Source of the DNA: Pseudomonadota bacterium | GTDB taxonomy: Bacteria > Pseudomonadota > Gammaproteobacteria > Xanthomonadales > Xanthomonadaceae | Assembly: GCA_018240435.1 (NCBI GenBank) | Contig: JAFEFT010000010.1 | Span: forward strand, 125,504 to 189,503 | Direction of reading: 5' to 3' | Length of the DNA stretch: 64,000 bases | In this document: in pieces, positions 55,549 to 63,533 of the stretch | Numbering within the stretch: position 1 is the stretch's first letter | How the letters are laid out: the number at the start of each line of letters is the position of its first letter | The notes under the pieces: generated by a model | The model's input: the letters and a program-made list of their open reading frames with translations, nothing else | The model's database searches: none | What the model was told of the DNA's origin: nothing | Made by a program: the position numbers and the translations under genes

Positions 55549-56105
55549 TCGAACCTGTCCTGATCCTGTCGATACTGATACTGGCCATCGTCCGCGGCCC
55601 CGATGGCGCGACCCGATGCCTCCCGCAGCGCCGCCTGCAACCGGTCGGCCAGCAGCTTGCGCTCGTCGGGCGCAAGAAACCCGCCGATCTCCACCTGCCG
55701 ACCGCGCGAACCGAGCAACACCCGTGGCTCGCTTCCAGCCGACCCGACCGACAACCGCACCCAGCGCGGATTGGCCTCGAACACCGGCCGTTCCGGCTGC
55801 GGCGAAAAGTCGGTCGCGTGCGAACGGCACACGCGAACCGTCGTTCCGTCGACGTCGATCGATTCCCGCCGCTCACCCAGACGCCACATCCACCGCAACG
55901 CCGCCGCGACGATCAGGCTGTGCAGCAGCGCGAACGCCGGCGCATAGACGTTGCCGAACACCGCGCCCAGCAACGCCACCGCCCACATCGTGCCGCTGAG
56001 CACCGCAAACAGCACGCCGACCTGCCGACCGCTGAGCGCACGCCGGGGCCGCAGCACCAGCCGCAGATGCGAATGGCCCGGTGCATCCCGGAACACGTCG
56101 ATCAT
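55545..56105 (-). CDS. DUF2244 membrane protein of the oxidase operon
   Basis: A 186-residue inner-membrane protein with two closely spaced helices (about 28-70), a short N-terminus PGHSHLRLVLRPRRALS and a soluble C-terminal domain. DUF2244 proteins usually precede the oxidase genes in Xanthomonadales and many alphaproteobacteria; their role is unknown. It is the first gene of the cox unit, overlapping coxB by four bases. The ATG at 56105 lies 39 bases from a good promoter candidate. Confidence 0.85.
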   Translation of the reverse strand: MIDVFRDAPGHSHLRLVLRPRRALSGRQVGVLFAVLSGTMWAVALLGAVFGNVYAPAFALLHSLIVAAALRWMWRLGERRESIDVDGTTVRVCRSHATDFSPQPERPVFEANPRWVRLSVGSAGSEPRVLLGSRGRQVEIGGFLAPDERKLLADRLQAALREASGRAIGAADDGQYQYRQDQDRFE

Positions 56106-56143
56106 CGCCCGGCCACTCCGACGACAACGAAACGCAAGGCGGA

Positions 56144-56173
56144 ATTGTAACGACACAGTAACAGATGGAGCAA
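56144..56173 (-). promoter_or_regulatory. Candidate promoter of the cox operon
   Basis: On the minus strand TTGCTC (56168-56173) is followed after 18 bases by TACAAT (56144-56149, 5 of 6 matches). Transcription would begin near 56137, about 30 bases before the DUF2244 start. The rest of the gap up to 56343 shows no structure I recognise. Confidence 0.45.
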
Positions 56174-56343
56174 GACGCGCCGTTGCGATGCGCCGTTGCG
56201 GCCGGCGACAGCGGCGCGCCGGAAGCGCCTCCGATCGTCGGCGGCCGAGGCATCTCGCAGCGGACTTGCCGGCGATTCAGCCGCGATCATGCATGCTGCC
56301 GGCACGCCATGCCGCGCCTGCACGCCCATCGAAGGCAAGCCCG

Positions 56344-56559
56344 ATGACCCGCCGCTTCAAGGTCGGCGACCACGTCGGCTGGAACTCGGAAGCCGGCCGC
56401 GTCAGTGGCCGCATCCTCGCCGTGCACACCCGGCCGCTGCGCTGGAAGGGCTATCTCCACCATGCCAGCGAGGACGAGCCGCAGTACGAGATCGCCAGCG
56501 ATCGCAGCGACCACATCGCCCTGCACAAGGGCTCGGCGCTGCACCTGATCCCGCTCTGA
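56344..56559 (+). CDS. DUF2945 (HVA1/TUDOR-like) small protein
   Basis: A 71-residue protein reading MTRRFKVGDHVGWNSEAGRV and continuing with the YEIASDRSDHIALHKGSAL segment typical of DUF2945. The family has a small beta-barrel (TUDOR-like) fold and no settled function in bacteria. In related genomes it is often found next to DUF488 genes, as here, where the next gene begins four bases after the stop. Co-expression is therefore likely. Confidence 0.85.
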   Translation: MTRRFKVGDHVGWNSEAGRVSGRILAVHTRPLRWKGYLHHASEDEPQYEIASDRSDHIALHKGSALHLIPL

Positions 56560-56562
56560 GCC

Positions 56563-57111
56563 GTGGCGGCGCGCCTGCCCATCCACAGCATCGGCCATTC
56601 GACCCTGGCGATCGCCGATTTTCTCGACCGCCTGGCCGCCGCCGACATCGGCTGCGTGATCGACGTGCGCGCCCTGCCGGGCTCGCAGCGCTACCCGCAG
56701 TTCGATCAGGATGCGCTGCGCGAGACCTTGGCCGGGCATCGCATCGACTATGTCCACTGCCGCGACCTCGGCGGCCGGCGCGGCCGCCAGCCGGGCATCG
56801 CCGAGGCGGTCAACGGCGCCTGGGACAACCCCAGCTTCCACCACTATGCCGACTGGGCGTTGCTGGCGCCCTTCGCCGCCGCGCTGGCGGCCGTGCGCGA
56901 ACGCAGCCAGCACCAGCGCTGCGCCATCATGTGCGCCGAAAGCCTGTGGTGGCGCTGCCATCGGCGGATCATCGCCGATCACCTGCTGGCCGCCGGCGAA
57001 GACGTGCGCCACATCATGACGACGAGCATCCAGCCGGCGCGGCTGCACCCGGCGGCGCGCATCGACGGCGCCGGCCGGCTGACCTATCCGCGCCAGCCCG
57101 GGCCCATTTGA
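56563..57111 (+). CDS. DUF488 family protein
   Basis: A 182-residue protein. It begins with HSIGHSTLAIADFLDRL and has VIDVRALPGSQRYPQFD, RDLGGRRGRQPG and the CAESLWWRCHRRIIADHL block with two conserved cysteines. These are the marks of DUF488. The function is unknown; the conserved Cys and Arg residues suggest an enzyme. The start is a GTG at 56563, next to the DUF2945 stop, and no better start is available. The two genes probably form a unit. Confidence 0.85.
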   Translation: MAARLPIHSIGHSTLAIADFLDRLAAADIGCVIDVRALPGSQRYPQFDQDALRETLAGHRIDYVHCRDLGGRRGRQPGIAEAVNGAWDNPSFHHYADWALLAPFAAALAAVRERSQHQRCAIMCAESLWWRCHRRIIADHLLAAGEDVRHIMTTSIQPARLHPAARIDGAGRLTYPRQPGPI

Positions 57112-57218
57112 TCGCGGCGGCCGTCGCCGGCTGGCGATTGCGTACGGATATCGTGACAATGCCGGCAACCGCACCGGCACCTGCCCGCCGACCCGTCACC
57201 CGGACTTCGGAAGCCGCC

Positions 57219-57983
57219 ATGATCATCGCCATGCTCGGATACGGCCGCTTCGGCCGCGCCTTCGCCGAACGCCTGCAGCAGGTCGGGCACAAGGTGCGCG
57301 CCTTCGATCCGCAAACCAAGCCGCCCGGCTCGATGGCGACCGCCTCGGCGGCAGCGGCGATCGACGGCGCGCAATGGGTGGTGCTGGCGATGCCGGTGCC
57401 GGCGATGGCCGATGCCCTGGCGGATATCCGAACCCTGCTCGACCCCGAGCAGACGGTGATCGACGTCGGCAGCGTCAAGCAGCAACCCTGCGCACTGATG
57501 GGCAAGGTGCTCGGGCGGGTGATCCCGCACCTGGGCACGCATCCACTGTTCGGGCCGCTGAGCATCGCCCGCGGCGATGCACTTCGGGTGGTGCTGTGCC
57601 CCAGCGACCGCCATCCGGAGGCGACCGAGCGCGCCCGCGCCCTGTTCGGCTCGATCGGCTGCACCGCGGTGGTGGCCGATGCCGCCGCGCACGACCGGGC
57701 GATGGCGAAAACGCACGCGCTGGCCTTCTTCATCGCCCGGGCGATGGTGGAAATGGGCATCGGCGACGATCTGTCGATGGCACCTCCATCATTCCAGGGC
57801 CTCGCCGGAATGATCGCCGCCGTGCGCGGCGACGCCGGCCACCTGTTCGCCGCCATCCAGCGCGAAAATCCCTATTCGGAAGCGGCGCGCAAGGAGTTGA
57901 TCGAACACCTGCAACGCATCGACCAGCGCCTGCGCGAGGGCGACGAGGCGATGCCGATTCCGCCGCCGGCCGCGAAGAAGTAG
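57219..57983 (+). CDS. Prephenate dehydrogenase-like protein
   Basis: A 254-residue NAD(P)-dependent dehydrogenase of the TyrA type, which would convert prephenate to 4-hydroxyphenylpyruvate for tyrosine synthesis. The Rossmann motif is LGYGRFGRAFAERL. Family features include VIDVGSVKQ, the HLGTHPLFGPLS histidine motif, HALAFFIARA and FQGLAGMIAAV. It has no ACT or chorismate mutase domain. The ATG at 57219 begins right before the nucleotide motif. An arogenate-specific or related activity is possible, so I give no symbol. Confidence 0.8.
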   Translation: MIIAMLGYGRFGRAFAERLQQVGHKVRAFDPQTKPPGSMATASAAAAIDGAQWVVLAMPVPAMADALADIRTLLDPEQTVIDVGSVKQQPCALMGKVLGRVIPHLGTHPLFGPLSIARGDALRVVLCPSDRHPEATERARALFGSIGCTAVVADAAAHDRAMAKTHALAFFIARAMVEMGIGDDLSMAPPSFQGLAGMIAAVRGDAGHLFAAIQRENPYSEAARKELIEHLQRIDQRLREGDEAMPIPPPAAKK

Positions 57984-58007
57984 GTCGCACGCGGCGCCGA
58001 TGGTCGC

Positions 58008-58030
58008 CGCGTCGTCGCGCCTGCTAGACT
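58008..58030 (+). promoter_or_regulatory. Candidate extended -10 promoter of putA
   Basis: TGCTAGACT, with TAGACT at 58025-58030, fits an extended -10 element (TG, one base, then TAnnnT). No clear -35 is seen. The leader to the putA GTG would be about 40 bases. Confidence 0.35.
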
Positions 58031-58076
58031 GCCGGCTCCCGCCACGCCCCTTGCCCGACGCCATTTCGGGATCGCC

Positions 58077-61000
58077 GTGACCGACATCCTGCGAACCGAA
58101 CTGCCGCCCAGCGGTGATCGTCTGCGCGAAGCCATCACCGCCGCCTGGCTGCGCGACGAGAACGAGCATGTGCGCGAGTTGCTGGCGGCGACGCGGTTCG
58201 AGGCCAGCGAGCGCGCTGCCATCGAGCGCACCGCCGTCGATCTGGTCGAGCGCGTGCGCAAGCGCGCCCAGCAGCAGGGCATGATCGAAGCGTTCATGCG
58301 CGAGTACGACCTGTCCTCCGAGGAAGGCGTGCTGCTGATGTGCGTGGCCGAGGCGTTGCTGCGCATCCCCGATCAGGCCACCGCCGATCGGCTGATCCGC
58401 GACAAGCTCGGCGACGCCGACTGGGAAGCGCATCTGGGCAAGAGCGAGTCGCTGCTGGTCAATGCCTCGAGCTGGGGCCTGATGCTGACCGGGCGGATGG
58501 TCGGCCTGGCCGGCGAAACCCGACGCAACGCCATCGGCGCCCTGCGCCGGCTTGTCGGCCGCGCCGGCGAGCCGGTGATCCGGCTGGCGGTGCGCCAGGC
58601 GATGCGGATCATGGGCCACCAGTTCGTGATGGGCCGCACCATCGCCGAAGCGCTGGCGCGCAGCCGCAAGGCCGAGGCCGGCTACCGGCATTCGTTCGAC
58701 ATGCTCGGCGAAGGCGCGTTCACCCGCGCCGATTCCGCCCGCTATCTGGACGCCTATCGCAAGGCGATCGCCGCCATCGGTGGCAGCGGCCCGGGTGGCA
58801 ACTGGATCGGCACCGACGTGTTCGCGGCACCGTCGATCTCGGTCAAGCTCTCGGCCCTGCATCCGCGCTACGAGCACGGCAAGCGCGCGCGGGTGCTGGC
58901 CGAATTGACGCCCAAGGTGCTCGATCTGGCGCAATTCGCCAAGGCGCAGGGGATTGGATTCACCATCGACGCGGAAGAATCCGACCGCCTCGAACTGTCG
59001 CTGGATGTCATCCTCGGCGCGTTCGAGGATGCCTCGCTGGCCGGCTGGAACGGCTACGGACTGGCGGTGCAGGCCTACCAGAAGCGCGCGCCGTTCGTGC
59101 TCGACCGGCTGATCGAATCCGCCCGGCGGCTGGGCCGACGGATGCCGGTGCGGCTGGTCAAGGGCGCGTACTGGGATTCGGAGATCAAGCGCAGCCAGAT
59201 CGACGGCCTGGCCGGCTATCCGGTGCTCACGCGCAAGCCCAACACCGATGTCAGCTATCTGGCCTGCGCGCGCAAGATGCTCGCCGCCACCGATGCGCTG
59301 TACCCGATGTTCGCCACCCACAACGCGCACACGCTGGCGGCGATCCACCACATCGCCCGACAGATCCACGGCGACTGGGGCGGCGGCAAGGTCGCGCCCT
59401 ACGAATACCAGAAGCTGCACGGCATGGGCGACGACCTCTACCGCGAGGTGGTCGGCAAGGATCGGCTCGACGTCGCCTGCCGCGTCTACGCGCCGGTCGG
59501 CTCGCACGAGGATTTGTTGCCGTATCTGGTGCGCCGGCTGCTCGAAAACGGCGCCAATTCCAGCTTCGTCAATCGCATCACCGACGACGCCGTCGCGCCG
59601 GCGGCGCTGGTCGCCGATCCGACCGCCGTGGTCGCCGGCTTTTCCGATTGCAAGCATCCCAACATTCCGCTGCCGCGCGACCTGTACGGTGCCGGGAGGA
59701 TCAATTCGATGGGCATCAACCTCGCCAACGACCACGACCTGCGCGCGCTCGCCGAGCGCATGGCCGCCACCCCGGGGCCGTGGGCGGCCGCGCCGCTGGT
59801 GCCGGGAATGGCCAACTCCGGGCAGACGGGCGCTGGCGTCGGCAACGCCGTCACCAGCCCCGCCGACCGCCGGCAGGTGGTGGGCCACTGGCTGAGCGCC
59901 GATGCGGCCACGGTCGAACGCGCGCTGGCCAGCGCCAGCGCCGCGCATGCCGATTGGGACGCGGTGCCGGCGGCCGGTCGCGCGAAAATACTCGAACACG
60001 CCGCCGACCTGCTCGAAGCACGCATGCCGGAGTTCATGGCACTGTGCACGCGCGAGGCCGGCAAGACGCTCGCCGACGGTGTCGCCGAGGTGCGCGAGGC
60101 GGTCGACTTCCTGCGCTATTACGCGCAGCAGGCGCGCGCGCTGCTGGCCGAGCCGGTCAAACTGCCCGGCCCGACCGGCGAGTCCAACGAGTTGTCGCTG
60201 CACGGCCGTGGCGTGTTCGTCTGCATCAGCCCGTGGAACTTCCCGCTGGCGATCTTCATCGGCCAGGTCGCCGCCGCGCTGGTCGCCGGCAATACGGTGA
60301 TCGCCAAGCCCGCCGAGCAGACCAACCTGATCGGCTGTGCGGCGGTGAAGCTGCTGCACGAAGCCGGCGTGCCCGCGGCCGCATTGCAATTCCTGCCGGG
60401 CGATGGCGCAACGGTCGGCGCGGCCCTCACTCGTGATCGCCGCGTCGCCGGCGTCGCCTTCACCGGCTCGACCGAAACCGCGCGCGCGATCAACCGCGCG
60501 CTCGCCGCGCGCGATGCCGCGATCGCGGTGCTGATCGCCGAAACCGGCGGCCAGAACGCGATGATCGCCGACTCCTCGGCGCTGCCCGAGCAACTGGTCA
60601 AGGACGCGATGACTTCGGCATTCGGCTCGGCCGGCCAACGCTGCTCGGCGGCGCGCGTGCTGTTCGTGCAGGAGGACATCGCCGACAAGGTGATCGCCAT
60701 GCTCGCCGGCGCGATGGACGAACTCGTCGTCGGCGATCCGGCCCTGCTGGCGACCGACATCGGCCCGGTAATCGACGCCGACGCCCTGAAGATGCTCGAA
60801 GCCCACGCCATCCGCATGGATCGCGAAGCCAGGCTGATCAAGAAGGTCGCGCTCGGCGACGGCACCGAGCACGGCACCTTCTTCGCGCCGCGCGCCTACG
60901 AACTGGTCTCGCTCGACCAGTTGCAGCGCGAGGTATTCGGCCCGGTGCTGCACGTGATCCGCTACCGCGCCGCCGAGTTGGACAAGGTCATCGACGCGAT

Positions 61001-61280
61001 CAATGCCACCGGCTACGGCCTGACCCTGGGCATCCATTCGCGCATCGACGCCACCATCGAGCGCATCAGCGCACGGGTGAAAGCCGGCAACTGCTACGTC
61101 AACCGCAACATGATCGGCGCCGTGGTCGGCGTGCAACCCTTCGGCGGCGAAGGCCTGTCCGGCACCGGCCCGAAAGCCGGCGGCCCGCACTACCTGCTGC
61201 GTTTCGTCAGCGAACGCACGCGCACGATCAACACCACTGCCGCCGGCGGCAATGCCTCGTTGTTGACGCTGGGGGAATAG
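58077..61280 (+). CDS. putA: Bifunctional proline dehydrogenase / P5C dehydrogenase PutA
   Basis: A 1,067-residue enzyme that oxidises proline to glutamate in two channelled steps. The N-terminal half is the FAD-dependent proline dehydrogenase (KLSALHPRYEHGKR and the RLVKGAYWD segment). The C-terminal half is the NAD-dependent aldehyde dehydrogenase, with LIAETGGQNAMI (glutamate) and the nucleophile C856 in FGSAGQRCSAARV. The N-terminal ribbon-helix-helix DNA-binding domain of trifunctional PutA is absent, so it should not repress its own gene. The start is a GTG at 58077. It is preceded by a candidate promoter and followed by the minisatellite island. Confidence 0.95.
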   Translation: MTDILRTELPPSGDRLREAITAAWLRDENEHVRELLAATRFEASERAAIERTAVDLVERVRKRAQQQGMIEAFMREYDLSSEEGVLLMCVAEALLRIPDQATADRLIRDKLGDADWEAHLGKSESLLVNASSWGLMLTGRMVGLAGETRRNAIGALRRLVGRAGEPVIRLAVRQAMRIMGHQFVMGRTIAEALARSRKAEAGYRHSFDMLGEGAFTRADSARYLDAYRKAIAAIGGSGPGGNWIGTDVFAAPSISVKLSALHPRYEHGKRARVLAELTPKVLDLAQFAKAQGIGFTIDAEESDRLELSLDVILGAFEDASLAGWNGYGLAVQAYQKRAPFVLDRLIESARRLGRRMPVRLVKGAYWDSEIKRSQIDGLAGYPVLTRKPNTDVSYLACARKMLAATDALYPMFATHNAHTLAAIHHIARQIHGDWGGGKVAPYEYQKLHGMGDDLYREVVGKDRLDVACRVYAPVGSHEDLLPYLVRRLLENGANSSFVNRITDDAVAPAALVADPTAVVAGFSDCKHPNIPLPRDLYGAGRINSMGINLANDHDLRALAERMAATPGPWAAAPLVPGMANSGQTGAGVGNAVTSPADRRQVVGHWLSADAATVERALASASAAHADWDAVPAAGRAKILEHAADLLEARMPEFMALCTREAGKTLADGVAEVREAVDFLRYYAQQARALLAEPVKLPGPTGESNELSLHGRGVFVCISPWNFPLAIFIGQVAAALVAGNTVIAKPAEQTNLIGCAAVKLLHEAGVPAAALQFLPGDGATVGAALTRDRRVAGVAFTGSTETARAINRALAARDAAIAVLIAETGGQNAMIADSSALPEQLVKDAMTSAFGSAGQRCSAARVLFVQEDIADKVIAMLAGAMDELVVGDPALLATDIGPVIDADALKMLEAHAIRMDREARLIKKVALGDGTEHGTFFAPRAYELVSLDQLQREVFGPVLHVIRYRAAELDKVIDAINATGYGLTLGIHSRIDATIERISARVKAGNCYVNRNMIGAVVGVQPFGGEGLSGTGPKAGGPHYLLRFVSERTRTINTTAAGGNASLLTLGE

Positions 61281-61304
61281 CCGCGCCGCAGGTGCGGCGC
61301 TGCG

Positions 61305-61860
61305 CGAGTCCCGAGTCCTGAGTCCTGAGTCCCGAGTCCCGAGTCCCTGAGTCCCTGAGTCCCGCTGGGTTTTCTCCTTCCCCCGCAGGCGGGGGAAGGA
61401 ACCCTGGCGATCAGTGCGCGGGCGTTTGGCTGAGCTCCGATTCCCAAGTCCCGAGTTCCGAGTTCCGAGTTCCGAGTTCCGAGTTCCGAGTTCCGAGTTC
61501 CGAGTTCCGAGTCCCGAGTCCCGAGTCCCGAGTCCCGAGTCCCGAGTCCCGAGTCCCGAGTCCCGCTGGGTTTACTCCTTCCCCCGCTTGCGGGGGAAGG
61601 TTGGGATGGGGGGGCGCTTTCCCTGTGACGCAAAGCGAACAGGTGGTCGGTACAGCCCGCCCCCATCCTGCCCTTCCCCCGCGGGCGGGGGAAGGAACTC
61701 TGGCGATCAGTGCGCGCGCGTTTGGCTGAGCTCCGATTCCCGAGTCCCGAGTCCCGAGTCCCGCTGGGTTTTCTCCTTCCCCCGCAGGCGGGGGAAGGAA
61801 CCCTGGCGATCAGTGCGCGGGCGTTTGGCTGAGCCCCGAGTCCCGAGTCCCGAGTCCCGA
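61305..61860. repeat. Minisatellite and hairpin island (GAGTCCC/GAGTTCC heptamers)
   Basis: Imperfect GAGTCC(C/T) heptamers run from 61305 to 61365. From 61453 to 61564 there are eight perfect GAGTTCC units followed by eight perfect GAGTCCC units. Between and after them a composite block occurs three more or less complete times (near 61366, 61671 and 61763): CTTCCCCCGC with GCGGGGGAAG arms, then tggcgatcagtgcgcg and gtttggctgag. A fourth partial copy lies near 61568. No gene is supported anywhere in the gap 61281-61915. Confidence 0.9.
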
Positions 61861-61863
61861 AAA

Positions 61864-61889
61864 CGAAAAACCCCGCCAAGGCGGGGTTT
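61864..61889 (-). terminator. Intrinsic terminator of the FadL-like gene
   Basis: Arms AAACCCCGCC (61868-61877) and GGCGGGGTTT (61880-61889) form a 10-bp stem. On the minus strand it continues into TTTTTCGTTTT. It lies 27 bases after the stop of the porin gene. Confidence 0.88.
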
Positions 61890-61915
61890 CTCGTTTTCTG
61901 AAATCGACGGAACGG

Positions 61916-63241
61916 TCAGAACCGGAACGTCGCCGACACACCGAACAGGTTGGCATTGGCGCTGAAGTTGCCGACCAGGGTCGAACCGGTCGCGCTCAGA
62001 TCGTTCACCGTCGGCGTGCTGATGCCGATGTGGCTGTAGGCCACGTTCCAGCTCACGTTCTCGTTCGGATCCCAACCCAGGCCGACCGAATACAAATTGC
62101 GGTCGTTGTCGGGCAGACGCGGATCGCGGAACGCGTTCTGGGTCGGCGTCTGGTCGTGGCCGTAGCCGGCGCGCAGCGTCCACTGCGGGGCGAAGCGCCA
62201 GTCCATGCCGATCGCGAACGAGGTCGAGTTGCGCCAGTTGAACAGCTCGGTCGACGGCGGCTGCGCCGGGTTGGCGAACACCGCGGTGAAGGCCTTGAGC
62301 GAGCTCCAGTTGGTGCGCTCGATGTCGGCCGACAAGGTGAAGGTGTCGCTGAACTTCTGCGACAGGCTCAGGGTGATCACGCTGGGCGTGCTGACGCTGG
62401 TGAAAGCCTGCGTGTTCTGGAAGGCGGTGATGCCCTTGAGCGCGAAGATCGCCTGCACGTTGGTCGGCACGTTGAAGTACGCGTTGCCGTTGATGCTGTG
62501 GTTGATCTTCGAGCGGTAATTCAAGCCGATGTTGGTGTTGGACGTCGGACGGAACAGGAAGCCCACGTCCCAACCCCACGAGGTGTCGTTGCCCTTGATG
62601 CGGGCAGTGCCATCGGCCGACTGCGGCTGGAACAGCGGGAACGCGGCCGGCGTCAGGATCGCGCCGAAGTCGACCGCATTGGTCAGCTCGGCATCGAAGC
62701 GCTGGTAGATCAGGCTGGCGCCCATCGAGAACATGTCGTTGAACTTGTACGAGCCGGCGAAGGTCAGGTCGACCGCCTTCACGTCCGACTTCAGCGCCTG
62801 ATAGCGGCCCACCCAACCCGGGTCGTACTCGGTGCGCAGACCAAATGGCGCCGTCAACGACGCACCAAAGGCGAAATTGCCGACCGGGATGATGGCGTGG
62901 AAGGCCGGAACCGGCGTCGAATCGCCGGCATCGCCGCCATTGCCGCCGGTGAGCGGACGACCAAGGGCATCGACGCCACCGCCGTTGAAATGGCCATGCA
63001 GGTCGATCATGGTCAGGTCGGTCTGCACCGTGGTCTTGTCGAACAGCGACATCGCCGCCGGGTTGTTGGAAACCACCGCCGCATCGCCCCAATCGGACGC
63101 CGAGCCGGCATGCGAGCGCGCCATCGCCTGCACGCTGTCCTCGCGGATCTGGAAGCCGCTGGCCATCGCCTGGCCGCAGGCCAGCGCCGTCACGACCGCG
63201 ATCGCCAGCGAGGAAACCATCATGGAAGTGGATTTGCGCAT
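61916..63241 (-). CDS. FadL/OmpP1/TodX-family outer-membrane transporter
   Basis: A 441-residue outer-membrane barrel that takes up hydrophobic compounds such as long-chain fatty acids. The signal peptide ends in AMA (residue 27), and the mature protein begins SGFQIREDSVQAMARSHAG, which forms the N-terminal hatch. The NPAAMSLF motif follows, as is typical of FadL. The barrel ends in GVSATFRF with a terminal phenylalanine. The actual substrate, whether fatty acids or aromatic hydrocarbons, cannot be told from sequence. The ATG at 63241 opens the signal peptide; a longer in-frame form has no such sequence in front. Confidence 0.92.
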   Translation of the reverse strand: MRKSTSMMVSSLAIAVVTALACGQAMASGFQIREDSVQAMARSHAGSASDWGDAAVVSNNPAAMSLFDKTTVQTDLTMIDLHGHFNGGGVDALGRPLTGGNGGDAGDSTPVPAFHAIIPVGNFAFGASLTAPFGLRTEYDPGWVGRYQALKSDVKAVDLTFAGSYKFNDMFSMGASLIYQRFDAELTNAVDFGAILTPAAFPLFQPQSADGTARIKGNDTSWGWDVGFLFRPTSNTNIGLNYRSKINHSINGNAYFNVPTNVQAIFALKGITAFQNTQAFTSVSTPSVITLSLSQKFSDTFTLSADIERTNWSSLKAFTAVFANPAQPPSTELFNWRNSTSFAIGMDWRFAPQWTLRAGYGHDQTPTQNAFRDPRLPDNDRNLYSVGLGWDPNENVSWNVAYSHIGISTPTVNDLSATGSTLVGNFSANANLFGVSATFRF

Positions 63242-63369
63242 GTCTGAAATCTCTCTAGTGAGTTGTGAATCCGGAAGGGTCGAACCCGCTGGCGCGGCGC
63301 CATGGCCTTGGCGGCGCCCCGCTACCCGCATCACCGGCCGCGCACCATACCGCACCGTACACGACCATC

Positions 63370-63410
63370 GCGCGCATTATGCCTTAACCAATATCTAACA
63401 TGGAAGGGGT
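63370..63410 (-). promoter_or_regulatory. AT-rich promoter region of the FadL-like gene
   Basis: The stretch 63375-63405 is AT-rich compared with its surroundings and, on the minus strand, contains CATAAT, a good -10 match. The -35 (TTCCAT with 18 bases between) is poor. A leader of about 130 bases would result. The gap 63242-63533 holds no gene. Confidence 0.3.
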
Positions 63411-63533
63411 GCCGAGAAATTTTCCCAATGACGCATCCAAGCGACCGCAACCACCGCCCGCCGTGGCGCAGCGGCCGGCCGCGGATGGCACACTCACGCT
63501 CTCGCCGGCCCGACCACGCCCGCATCCACCGCC

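Noticed and set aside
61453..61564. Regular short repeats suggesting a CRISPR array
   Set aside because: The units are seven bases long with no spacers, so this is a minisatellite. No cas gene is present in the window.
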